Source: Burkholderia sp. SRS-W-2-2016
GTDB taxonomy: Bacteria > Pseudomonadota > Gammaproteobacteria > Burkholderiales > Burkholderiaceae
Length of the DNA stretch: 61,918 nucleotides
Assembly: GCF_001931485.1 (NCBI RefSeq)
Contig: NZ_MSDV01000072.1
Span: 1-61,918 of the forward strand
Direction of reading: 5' to 3'
The notes beneath the pieces are model-generated. The model saw nothing but the letters and a program-made list of their open reading frames with translations, was not told where the DNA came from and ran no database searches. Made by a program: the position numbers and the translations under genes. This document shows positions 20,401 through 27,255 of this stretch, in pieces; position 1 is the first letter of the stretch, and every line of letters starts with the position of its first letter.

Positions 20401-23044
20401 CGTTGGTTCGCTCGAAGGAAGTCTGAACATCGCCGCGGGCAAAGATCTGCATGTGACGGGCAGCGACCTCATCGCCGCGAAGGACGTGACGGGCACCGGC
20501 GCGAACGTCATCATCGATGCTGCAACCAATACCGCTCATTCAGATGAAACGCATGAGGTCAAACAGACCGGTTTTACGCTGGGCCTGTCAGGCAGTGTGG
20601 GCGATGCGATTAACGGTGCAGTTGCACAGGGGCAGAGCCTTGCCAGCGGCAAGAGCGACGACCGCGCAACGGCATTGCATGCGATCGCGGCAGGTGGCAA
20701 CGCGGGGATGGCCGCGGTAGGTGGAAAGGCGCTGCTCGATGGTGCCAAAGGTCCGAATGCGCCGTCGATCGGCGCACAACTGAGCTTCGGCAGCAGTCAG
20801 AGCAAGAGCACGTCCAGCGAGGACCAGACCACGCATACCGGCTCGACGGTACAGGCTGGCGGCACGGCCTCGTTCGTTGCAACCGGTGACGGCACGGCGG
20901 GATCGGGCAATCTCACTGTTGCGGGTTCGAACGTGAGCGCGAATGACGTGGTGCTTGCTGCTAAGAACCAGGTCAACCTGCTTAACACCACCGATACCGA
21001 TTCAACCGCCAGCACGAACAAGTCGAGCAGCGCGAGCGTGGGCGTATCGTGGGGCACGCAGGGCTTCGGGGTGTCGGCGTCGATGTCGAATGCACATGGA
21101 GATGCGAACAGCGACGCCGCAATTCAGAACAACACGCACGTGACGGGTGCGAACAGTGTGACGCTCGTGAGCGGCGGCGATACGAACATCATCGGCTCGA
21201 ACGTGAACGGCGGCACGGTCACAGCGAACGTTGGCGGCAACCTGAACGTCCAGAGCGTGCAGGATACGACCGCGAGCACCGCTCACCAGAGCAGCGCGGG
21301 CGGTGGTTTCAGCATCAGCCAGGCCGGCGGCAGCGCGAGTTTCAGCGCACAGAACGGCCATGCGGATTCGGACTATGCCCAGGTCAAGGAGCAGGCGGGT
21401 ATCCAGGCGGGTGGCGGCGGGTTCAATATCAACGTCAATGGCAACACGGACCTGAAAGGCGCGGTGATTGCCAGCGATGCGGATGCGTCGAAGAATTCGC
21501 TGACGACCGGCACGCTCAGCTACAGCGATATCGAGAACCGGTCACATTACAGTGCGACGAGTGGGAGCATCGGTGTTGGCGCGGGTGTGGGGAGCACCGG
21601 CAAGTCGGTTGGGCCGGGATCGGTGAGCGGCGCCGGCGGTGCGGTGCCGATGCTCCTGAACGAGAACGGCGACGGCAGCGCGACCACGCGCAGTGCGATC
21701 GGCGCCGGAGCGATCAATATCACCGACGGCGAGCATCAGACGCAGGATGTGGCCGCCCTGAATCGTGACACGACGGATACGAATGGTACGGTCTCGAACA
21801 CGCCGGATGTGAACCACATCCTGAACCAGCAGGCGGATACGATGGCGGCGGCGCAGGCGGCCGGCCAGGTAGTGGCGCAGGGGATTGCGGCGTACGCGGA
21901 TTCCAAACAGGAGACTGCCCAGAAAGCGGCGGACGCGGCCAAAGCTTCCGGTGATATGGAGAGCTACGCGAAGTACCAGGCGGAGGCGGATTCCTGGGCA
22001 GAAGGCGGAACGAATCGCGTGGGGCTGCACGTCGCGGGTGGTGCGTTGCTTGGAGGTCTTGCCGGAGGTGGAATTGGCTCGGCGGCGGCCGGCGCAGCCG
22101 GCGCCGGAATGTCGGCGGCGCTGGCCGGGAAGCTGAATAGCCTGGCCGATGAGATCGGCAACGCGACGGGCTCCATGACCCTGGGTAATGTGACGTCGAA
22201 TGTGCTGGCGGGGTTGAGCGGTGCGCTGGTGGGTGGGGGCATGGGCGCGTTTACGGCGTCGAATGCGGACCTGTATAACCGCAGCACCACTAACGCCGAT
22301 GGCAAGGGCGGCACAGGCAACCCGTTCGGTATGGGTAAGGATCTTGTGTCGAGCGTATGCGGTGCGGGCGCGCAGTGCAGCGATGCGACGCTGAATGCGG
22401 CAATTCAGGCACAGCGAGACAATGCAGCGGCGGCCTCGGAGAACATGAAGGCCGTGGCCATTTACGGTGCTGCTGCTGCGGGTACTGCGGCTGCGGTGGC
22501 GCTTGCTCCGGGAGCCCCGATCTTCAGTTCGGTAGGGGCGCTGGGCTCTGCCGCTCTGACTTCTCCGATGGGCACGGGCGTAATCAGCGCGGGGATTAAC
22601 GCAGGATCACAATACATTCAGAACGGAGGTGTCAATCTGGTCGATGTGGCAGGAGCATTTGGCACAGGCGTCGCGGGTTCGTATGGCGGTTTGCTTTGGA
22701 ATGTAGGCGTCAATACATTTGGCGGTGCCACGACAACTGGGCTAAATAACATCCTACAAGGGAAGAATGACAGCGTCGTAGGTGCTGCCATCACGAGCGG
22801 CGTGTTCAGCTCGGTGGGTTATGGCGCCGGTTCGGTTACGGCAAACACGATTAACTCAATAATGAAGCCGACGATCAATAACGCTGGCTCTTGGGCTGGC
22901 AGCGGAGTATGGGCAGGGAGCGGATACAATCTCTTTAACCCCAACAATACCGCCGTCATCGGTGGCGGCTTCACTGGGGGCACTTTGCAGGAGATTGTGC
23001 AAGGTGCGACTAATGGAGTACAGCAAGCGGGAAACAAGAAATGA
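14468..23044 (+). CDS. cdiA: Contact-dependent growth inhibition effector CdiA/BcpA (giant haemagglutinin)
   Basis: A 2858-residue two-partner-secretion exoprotein. An extended signal peptide region (MNTKMFRLVYSRCRG) and a hydrophobic core to about residue 69 lead to Sec export. The TPS/haemagglutination domain (about 75-200; SQFDVQKPG, VVVANGSGIVVDGGG) follows for recognition by CdiB. Long filamentous repeats of N-x-G type fill about 230-2400, interrupted near 1100-1500 by a Tyr/Asp-rich region with a Cys pair that may be the receptor-binding part. Near 2480-2598 is a Gly/Ala-rich pre-toxin segment. NADLYN (2599-2604) fits the Burkholderia-type entry motif Nx(E/Q)LYN, with D in place of E/Q. 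The last 254 residues are the toxin tail. The stop overlaps the immunity ATG. Confidence 0.93.
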   Translation: MNTKMFRLVYSRCRGMLVAVAETASAARKDNAGETTVSSAPSLSLFSMRLAAFAALLTFGVVPSLVEAQVVGGGAHAPNVISTADGVPQVNINTPSGAGVSVNTYSQFDVQKPGAILNNSPTIVQTQQAGMINGNSNLAPGQSARIILNQVNSNSPSQLRGFIEVAGNKAEVVVANGSGIVVDGGGFINTTRGILTTGTPMLDAAGNLTGFNVTGGAISVQGEGFDASDIDQVDLISRAVQANAKIYANTLNVVTGANQVNHDTLAATPVAGNGAAPGVSIDVSQLGGMYANRIVLVGNEYGVGVANAGTIAAQAGDLTLTTSGQLVQSGRMTASGNLGINAAGVANTGTVYAQQNAVVRAAGALTNSGTLAAQQDTTVNAGSISSTGALGAGVSGDGTVGNGGELSLSASGQLNATGLNVAGGNATLQGSDVTLAGSQSAANGALNVSAVQTLDTSAATLNASQLSLAAANLINRGGTLTQTGTGPTTVNVSGTFDNTNGSLATNSASLTLTPAALINDGGSITDSGTGALSITTGSLSNNGGTIATNGALDVHSGAVSNRGGTLAGQSSAALQVASLDNSAGGYVGARDVAITGTGTLNNAGGVVQADDVLDVSAQSIANDGGTLANGGTGATTVSASGALTNTGNGLIGGNGGVSVAAGSINNAGGTVTASGATTVQSGNSLDNSTGLIQGSGSVSVQASGALVNTGGQIESDGAATALQVSGASVDNTNGRIANVGTGATTVSAANITNANTGGVSGAGTIGGNGDVTVKAQTLSNTDGAQIVSGHDLTLNETVNNTGGTLSGANNLTLDQTGATVVNRNGSIHANGGLGLNVAALDNTSGRIGNDNGSGGSVAITAGTLANQGGAIGSDEDLSVTTNQLSGDGRIVAGRDGTVTINGDYTLDSANLIQANHDLGFTVAGNFTNQGTLGAVNALTVNAANVDNQAGADLNSSSTTVNAANAITNEGRIEGDTVTTNSATLTNTATIIGNTVTLNGSQAIVNAGAAAIIAAASDVNLYSGGDISNTGGANIFSLGDINIAADATRDANGLLANRSQSVTNDQSTIEAQGNIEVATQTLTNSRPAPTVETVTTDVESVHQTKRSKYMACTPSNGDGNAGCGDAVWSGPYKTPLTATYAASDVVSETSGPNATDRALVVNANGVQQTIWYNTATTNSDGSVTVTYWDAYDPNINYDPATEYPVRSDGHNGYQRVEIARDTTTTTQQDQIAGPQAQQGQLLAGGNLTLANVGTLNNVHSAIAAGGSIQIGASQQDGEIGNGTGNYGGTTVNNIGQTLYQYQRQDIVSTYAWNENITQDVGTVPEPSIVLAPVAIGGTGGTIIANNAVQIVGTDINNTNVAAASSATGATGGTLGANQALAGQQVKAPQTVASGTGALNITLPSSGLYSYQSAPGAAYLVVTDPRLTSYTSFISSDYMLQQLGLNPQSVEKRLGDGMYEEQLIREQITQLTGRVYLQGYTNNLDEYTALMTNGVNVAQQFGLEPGIALTAAQMDALTSDIVWLVSQTVTLPDGTTQQVLAPVVYLAQTHANDLQATGALISADDVEIHATGSATNSGVIKGGTQTVVSATDILNRGGTIGSSGTDGTTVVSATNDVVNASGMISGNRVAVLAGHDIVNTTLVDTGGVSSAAGNGKVSQTLLGAQGTIASTGDMVIAAGNDLTVRGANISAGGDAQITAGHDITVDAVQSTTSQSLAQNDQHHWEESTVLNQTSAISAGGGLAIQSGNDATFRGATVTAGGDMAVVAGGDLTATTVTDTAKYDNVAADSKTRKEVDHTYDERAVGTSFTAGGDATLGAVSGDVDKGNVTLTGSTLLAGTGAATIAASGDVTLNEAREQHDSYVSTESKRGSVFHGSTTDTVQSTQANIGVASTVSGDTVNINAGKDLTVKGSTVAGTNDVNLAAAGNVNITTSQDTQSTSTYYQKHESGFGTSGGIAISVGSKTQTDTINTSQVTNTGSTVGSLEGSLNIAAGKDLHVTGSDLIAAKDVTGTGANVIIDAATNTAHSDETHEVKQTGFTLGLSGSVGDAINGAVAQGQSLASGKSDDRATALHAIAAGGNAGMAAVGGKALLDGAKGPNAPSIGAQLSFGSSQSKSTSSEDQTTHTGSTVQAGGTASFVATGDGTAGSGNLTVAGSNVSANDVVLAAKNQVNLLNTTDTDSTASTNKSSSASVGVSWGTQGFGVSASMSNAHGDANSDAAIQNNTHVTGANSVTLVSGGDTNIIGSNVNGGTVTANVGGNLNVQSVQDTTASTAHQSSAGGGFSISQAGGSASFSAQNGHADSDYAQVKEQAGIQAGGGGFNINVNGNTDLKGAVIASDADASKNSLTTGTLSYSDIENRSHYSATSGSIGVGAGVGSTGKSVGPGSVSGAGGAVPMLLNENGDGSATTRSAIGAGAINITDGEHQTQDVAALNRDTTDTNGTVSNTPDVNHILNQQADTMAAAQAAGQVVAQGIAAYADSKQETAQKAADAAKASGDMESYAKYQAEADSWAEGGTNRVGLHVAGGALLGGLAGGGIGSAAAGAAGAGMSAALAGKLNSLADEIGNATGSMTLGNVTSNVLAGLSGALVGGGMGAFTASNADLYNRSTTNADGKGGTGNPFGMGKDLVSSVCGAGAQCSDATLNAAIQAQRDNAAAASENMKAVAIYGAAAAGTAAAVALAPGAPIFSSVGALGSAALTSPMGTGVISAGINAGSQYIQNGGVNLVDVAGAFGTGVAGSYGGLLWNVGVNTFGGATTTGLNNILQGKNDSVVGAAITSGVFSSVGYGAGSVTANTINSIMKPTINNAGSWAGSGVWAGSGYNLFNPNNTAVIGGGFTGGTLQEIVQGATNGVQQAGNKK
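22280..23044 (+). other. CdiA toxin tail 1 (CdiA-CT), membrane-active candidate
   Basis: Residues 2605-2858 of CdiA. The first 70 or so (RSTTNADGKGGTGNPFGMGK, then SSVCGAGAQCSD) are shared with the orphan tail at 23676 and probably form the cytoplasm-entry part; they include two Cys. The remainder is rich in Gly, Ala, Ser and Thr with several hydrophobic runs (YGAAAAGTAAAVALAPGAPI, LGSAALTSPMGTGVISAGI) and no nuclease or deaminase motif that I can see. With a two-helix membrane immunity protein, this suggests a toxin acting on the inner membrane. That mechanism is inference. Confidence 0.6.
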
Positions 23045-23256
23045 TCGGTAAATTGGCCGCCGTTTTTTTATGTACTTTTTGCATTTGGTTTTTTGCATGC
23101 TCAATTGTATGGGTCGGAAGCCGCTATACATATGCCATATTTAATGGTTTGCAATACTCTGTTGGATGGGGGGGGCTTGGTGCGATCGTCTGGATTTCGC
23201 TCACTATTGCGGCAAGCTTCACACTGATAACTTGGCTAAAAGTGAGAAAATCATAA
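23041..23256 (+). CDS. cdiI: CDI immunity protein, two-helix inner-membrane type
   Basis: A 71-residue protein whose ATG overlaps the cdiA stop (ATGA). Two hydrophobic helices are clear: about residues 5-27 (LAAVFLCTFCIWFFACSIVW) and 43-65 (GWGGLGAIVWISLTIAASF), with a basic C-terminus (LKVRKS). Composition is AT-richer than its neighbours, usual for CDI immunity genes. By position it must be the cognate immunity protein for toxin tail 1; its membrane nature implies the target is at the inner membrane. Sequence family not recognised. Confidence 0.75.
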   Translation: MIGKLAAVFLCTFCIWFFACSIVWVGSRYTYAIFNGLQYSVGWGGLGAIVWISLTIAASFTLITWLKVRKS

Positions 23257-23291
23257 ACAACAATCCCGGCCCGCAGCTAGGATTGTTGTTT
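23255..23291 (+). terminator. Hairpin after cdiI, candidate terminator
   Basis: A perfect 12-bp stem (AAACAACAATCC at 23255-23266, GGATTGTTGTTT at 23280-23291) with a 13-nt loop begins at the cdiI stop codon. It ends in TTT with only a weak T tract, so it may attenuate rather than fully stop transcription into the downstream orphan module and cdiB. Confidence 0.55.
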
Positions 23292-23301
23292 GAAACTTTG
23301 T

Positions 23302-23580
23302 TCAGTTTGACGTTATGACGAGTCTGCCGAACTGGACCTCGATCTTCACGCGCTGCCCGGGTTCGAAGCTGGCGTGTTCAAGCCACCTGCCTGCAATGCG
23401 CAGTCATGGGAAGAAGGTAGGTATACGCCTGTCCCTGCCGGGTCTGGGCGAGCGTCGTCAGGCGCATGAGTCGCTGGCGGGTTGCCATTATCGTTCGCCT
23501 GCACCAACGGATTCGTGTCGACGTGTCGAAAGGAGTCGATGCGATGTTTCGGTTGCGACAACGATTCAAAATTGGATAAC
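23302..23580 (-). pseudogene. SymE-like toxin remnant
   Basis: On the minus strand, reading to a TGA at 23302, the sequence codes LRIAGRWLEHASFEPGQRV and then KIEVQFGRLVITSN. This matches the conserved core of SymE-type toxins (RGRWLE.AGF.PG..V.V.V..GRLVI). The residue before the core, normally Trp in PW, is TGA (23404-23406), and upstream coding-like sequence (NTNPLVQANDNGNPPATH) is in another frame. The gene is therefore broken by a nonsense change and at least one frameshift. Confidence 0.5.
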
Positions 23581-23675
23581 CCAGAAATCGAATCCGATTT
23601 TTAATCCGAATGGGGCGAAACAATGAAGTTGATCGAAGAGGGGAATTTCTCCGGTTGGCTGCGTGGAACCTTGTT

Positions 23676-24323
23676 AACCGCAGCACCACTAACGCCGATG
23701 GCAAGGGCGGCACAGGCAACCCGTTCGGAATGGGCAAGGATCTTGTGTCGAGCGTATGCGGTGCGGGCGCGCAGTGCAGCGATGCGACGCTGAATGCGGC
23801 GATTCACGCTCAGGGCGACAATGCTGCGCTGGCTTCGGAGAACTTAAAGACAGTGACTATTTATGGGGCCCCGGCTGCAGCAGTAACCGCTCTCGGCCCT
23901 AATGCGCTAATAGCAGCTGGGCTTGCAGGTGGCCTTGATTTCGCGGGGAGCGTTTACAGTTATGCAACAGGACTTACAAAGGACGCGCCAAGCTTTACGA
24001 ACTCGTATATCGCTGGGGTCGTTGGCGGTCTAACGTATCCCTTCGCGATAGGTGATGCTGCAATTTCGGGAATGGGACTGGCCGGAAAAATAGGAGCCAA
24101 CGGATATAACGCGGCTGTGGCCGGGGTGGGGGCGTTTGGCACCGCGGGGATGACGGGAAGTAGTTCAGATATTTCTGCTGGCTTTGCCACTGGAGCTGCT
24201 GCAACGGGAAGCATGGTGAAGGCTATGTTTCCTGGTTCTGTCGGCAACTTCTTGAATAACTTGATTCAAGGTGCAGCGGGACCAATACAGAATGCTGTAA
24301 CGCAAGGTGAGGCAAGCAAATGA
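23676..24323 (+). pseudogene. Orphan CdiA toxin tail 2 (no TPS or filament)
   Basis: An open frame of about 215 residues beginning NRSTTNADG, homologous to CdiA from residue 2604. The first 128 bp are nearly identical to 22276-22403, and similarity fades over the next 80 bp. The remainder is a different Gly/Ala-rich hydrophobic tail (LTYPFAIGDAAISGMGLAGK, FNNLIQGAAGPIQNAVTQG-like end). The frame stays open upstream to an ATG at 23610, but no good ribosome site is visible and there is no secretion domain, so it is a silent cassette unless recombined into cdiA. It overlaps its immunity gene by ATGA. Confidence 0.8.
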
Positions 24324-24583
24324 AACCGTTTTCGACCGAGTATGAGAAGCAGCTCAAGAAACTGATTCTTCGAGCGCTAATCGCTTACGCCGGCGCCATT
24401 GGAGTGGTTGCCGTGGCATTGGCAATATCTGTCGCTCATGGTTCCGGCTGGAGACCTGCACTGGCTGGAGTGCCGCTTTACGTAATTCTGTTCGGCGGGG
24501 TGACATACCAATTGATCAAGGAATTTCGCGCGATGAAACAGGAGGAGCGTAGTCGTTCAGTTTCCAGCGAGGGCGATCAATGA
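24320..24583 (+). CDS. Orphan CDI immunity protein 2, two-helix membrane type
   Basis: An 87-residue protein starting in the ATGA overlap with the orphan toxin tail, exactly as cdiI does with cdiA. Two hydrophobic helices lie at about residues 14-38 (LRALIAYAGAIGVVAVALAI) and 46-67 (PALAGVPLYVILFGGVTYQL), flanked by charged ends (YEKQLKKL; EFRAMKQEERSRS). It shows little similarity to CdiI 1, as expected for a cognate partner of a different tail. It likely still protects against strains that carry tail 2. Confidence 0.65.
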   Translation: MKPFSTEYEKQLKKLILRALIAYAGAIGVVAVALAISVAHGSGWRPALAGVPLYVILFGGVTYQLIKEFRAMKQEERSRSVSSEGDQ

Positions 24584-24639
24584 TAGTCAACCTTGGCCGC
24601 GGTCGGGTCTGCCGTTTGTAGAGTCGTTCGATCTGAGCA

Positions 24640-24900
24640 GAGGCGTGACAGATCGCATGGGGATGCACGTTGCCGGTGGCGTGATGCTTGGAGGTCTTGC
24701 GGGAGACGGATTGGCTCGGCGGCGGCGGGAGCGGCGGGCGCCGGGATGTCGTCGGCGCTGGCCGGAAAGCTGAATGTTCTGGCCGATGAGGTCGGCAGCG
24801 CGACCGGCTCCATGACGCTGGGCAATGTGACGTCAAACGTGCTGGCGGGCTTGAGTGGTGCGCTGGTGGGCGGAGGCATTTCCGTCTTCGGCGATTTGTT
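24640..24900 (+). pseudogene. Third CdiA fragment (pre-toxin region), frameshifted
   Basis: This stretch resembles cdiA 22015-22250, the Gly/Ala-rich segment just before NADLYN (shared GMS.ALAGKLN.LADE and GSMTLGNVTSNVLAGLSGAL). Relative to cdiA it has a one-base deletion near 24707, so the two halves are in different frames. It ends (VGGGISVFGDLL) before any NADLYN motif. It is a leftover of recombination between CdiA 3' ends. Confidence 0.75.
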
Positions 24901-24985
24901 GCGGGCGGAATGCCGTTGAATCAATTTGAATGCCCCGCCATTTTGATCTTGGGTTAGTTAGGCTAGTTTTTAATTGGATTGTATT

Positions 24986-25339
24986 GTGAATAAGATAATT
25001 GTAATCGCTGTGCTGGTTGCGGGAATGACTGGTTGTGCTTTCAGTTCTGGTCAGAGAACGGGGAATATGAAGCTTGAGGACGCGACACAAGAGTCACTGG
25101 TCGATCAGTTCAAACTCGAGGTCACGACCCGAGATGACGTGGTTGGCCAATTTGGTCCGCCCGATAAGAAGATTACTGCCGGGTCGATGGAGGTCTGGAC
25201 TTACTCGTATAAATCGACCGCGTACGTAATCGTCGGGTTTGCATCAGTCCCAACGGGCACAAGCAAGTCGGCAAATTTCTATTTTGACGAGAAGACGGGC
25301 GTATTGAAGAAAATCGAACTCGAAGCCCATCGAGGGTAA
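24986..25339 (+). CDS. bcpO: BcpO-like small lipoprotein of the CDI locus
   Basis: A 117-residue lipoprotein started at GTG 24986. The signal VNKIIVIAVLVAGMTGC gives a lipobox with Cys near residue 17. The mature part (TTRDDVVGQFGPPDKKITAG, VWTYSYKS, YFDEKTGVLKKIE) resembles the BamE/SmpA fold. In Burkholderia bcpAIOB loci, BcpO is a small lipoprotein gene between immunity and transporter, the position found here. Role assigned by position and lipobox; the symbol is tentative. Confidence 0.65.
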   Translation: MNKIIVIAVLVAGMTGCAFSSGQRTGNMKLEDATQESLVDQFKLEVTTRDDVVGQFGPPDKKITAGSMEVWTYSYKSTAYVIVGFASVPTGTSKSANFYFDEKTGVLKKIELEAHRG

Positions 25340-25415
25340 GGCGTTCTACGCTCCTCGTATAGCGTCGGCTCGGCGAACGTGCCGATTATCCCTTGTAAGT
25401 AGAACAGCTATCCCA

Positions 25416-27188
25416 ATGGAAATTAAAAGAAGGCTGGCGGCCCTGCCGCTCACAGCTTTGGCATCGCTCGCCTTCGCGCAGCAAACGCCCACGCCCACAC
25501 CGGCGGACAAAGCGGCCGCGGCACGCGCAAACGCAGAGCAAAACCAGCAGGTCGAGCAGCAACGCAGTGCGCAGGAACGTGACGCGACTGTCAATGCATC
25601 TTCGGTGCGTTCGACGGTCGCGCGCGCCTCTGGCTGGTCCGAACTGCCGGCCGAAACGCCGTGCTTCCGCATTGACTCGTTCGTGCTTGATGTGCCGGCG
25701 ACATTGCCGGACGCAGTACGGAAACAGGGAGCATCCGCGCTCCCGCAGGACCGCTTCGCATTCGTGCGCGAATGGCTCGACCATTACCGCGGTCAATGCA
25801 TCGGCAAACAGGGTGTCGATATGCTCACCAAGGCGCTGCAACAACAGATTTTGAGTCGCGGCTATATCACGACGCGAGTGCTGCTGCCCGAGCAGGATCT
25901 GTCGAGCGGTGCGATGAAATTCGCGCTCGTGCCAGGCGTGATCAGGCAGATCCGCTTCGCCGATCCAGATACGCGTGGCAGCTGGAAGTCCGCTTTCCCC
26001 ACTCGCGACGGCAATCTGCTGAACCTGCGCGATCTTGAACAGGGCCTCGAACAGATGAAACGTGTCCCGAGCCAGGACGTCGACATGCAGATCGTGCCGA
26101 CCGAGGTCCCCGGCGAAAGCGACGTCGTGATTTCGGTGAAACGCACGAAGCCGTGGACGGTGGTCGCATCCATCGACAACTCCGGCACGCGCGCCACCGG
26201 CAAACTGCAAGGCAGCCTGAGCGTCGGTATCGACAATCCCCTCGGCCTGAACGACATTTTCAACGTGGGCGTAACGCAGGATCTCGAATTCGGCGACAAG
26301 ACGCTCGGCTCCCACGGCTGGAATGGCTTCTATTCCGTCCCGTGGGGCTACTGGACCGGCACGCTGTCGGCCTACACGAACACGTACTATCAGCAGATCG
26401 CGGGCGCTAACCAGACCTTCGTGTCGAGTGGCAATTCGCAGACCGTCGATTTCAAGCTGGCGCGTGTCCTGATGCGCAGCCAGAACAACGTGCTCGGTGC
26501 GCAGTTCCGTCTGACGAAGCGTTTCGGTGAAAGCTTCATTGAAGACACCGATATCCCGCAGCAACACCGCAACAACACCTTCATCGAGGCCGCGCTAACC
26601 GATCGTCATTACTTTGGCAATGCGCAGTTCGACGGCACTCTCGCGTACCGCCAGGGTGTGGGTGGACTCGGGGCAGAGCCCGATTTTCATGGACCTGACT
26701 ACGTGGGCGGCGGTCCAACGTACCGATTTCACATGGCCGTGCTCGACGCGAACCTGTCGGTGCCATTCAGGATTGCAAGCCAGCCATTGCGCTACGTGAC
26801 GAGCGTGCATGGGCAGTTCACGAACAATACGCTGAACTATATCGATGACCTGACCATTGGCAGCCGCTACACGGTGCGTGGCTTCGACGGCGAAACCATG
26901 CTCGCGGCCGAACGCGGTTTCTTCTGGCGCAACGAACTGCAGCTACCGGTTGGATCGACGGGGCAGGCACTGTACGCAGGCGTCGACTATGGCCATGTGT
27001 TTGGCCCAAGCGCGGCGTATCTCACCGGTACGCAACTGGCAGGCGCGGTCATTGGTGTGCGCGGCAGCGTATCGGCAAAAGCCGGTGCGCTCGTCTATGA
27101 CCTGTTTGCCGGGACGCCGATCTACAAGCCGTCGGATTTCCCCACTGCGCGCGTGACGGTCGGCTTCCAGTTGACTGCGCAGTTCTGA
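25416..27188 (+). CDS. cdiB: Two-partner secretion transporter CdiB/BcpB
   Basis: A 590-residue Omp85/TpsB outer-membrane protein that exports CdiA. It has a signal peptide (residues 1-21, cut after AFA) and an Ala/Gln-rich N-terminal stretch (about 22-70) where the plug helix lies. POTRA domains follow at about 85-250 (CFRIDSFVLDVPA; GYITTRVLLPEQDL; LVPGVIRQIRF). The 16-strand barrel starts near 255 (TVVASIDNSGTRATGK) and includes the L6 motif VRGFDGE near residue 490. It ends VTVGFQLTAQF with a C-terminal Phe. It is 76 nt after bcpO. Confidence 0.93.
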   Translation: MEIKRRLAALPLTALASLAFAQQTPTPTPADKAAAARANAEQNQQVEQQRSAQERDATVNASSVRSTVARASGWSELPAETPCFRIDSFVLDVPATLPDAVRKQGASALPQDRFAFVREWLDHYRGQCIGKQGVDMLTKALQQQILSRGYITTRVLLPEQDLSSGAMKFALVPGVIRQIRFADPDTRGSWKSAFPTRDGNLLNLRDLEQGLEQMKRVPSQDVDMQIVPTEVPGESDVVISVKRTKPWTVVASIDNSGTRATGKLQGSLSVGIDNPLGLNDIFNVGVTQDLEFGDKTLGSHGWNGFYSVPWGYWTGTLSAYTNTYYQQIAGANQTFVSSGNSQTVDFKLARVLMRSQNNVLGAQFRLTKRFGESFIEDTDIPQQHRNNTFIEAALTDRHYFGNAQFDGTLAYRQGVGGLGAEPDFHGPDYVGGGPTYRFHMAVLDANLSVPFRIASQPLRYVTSVHGQFTNNTLNYIDDLTIGSRYTVRGFDGETMLAAERGFFWRNELQLPVGSTGQALYAGVDYGHVFGPSAAYLTGTQLAGAVIGVRGSVSAKAGALVYDLFAGTPIYKPSDFPTARVTVGFQLTAQF

Positions 27189-27255
27189 TCCCGCTTTCAC
27201 GTGGACGTTCTGGCTGTCGTCTGTCCGGCCAGGATCATTTAAAAAGGAGTGGTTG

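Noticed and set aside
15000..21800. Several long minus-strand open frames inside cdiA.
   Set aside because: They mirror the repetitive GC-rich coding strand and have no ribosome sites or recognisable domains.
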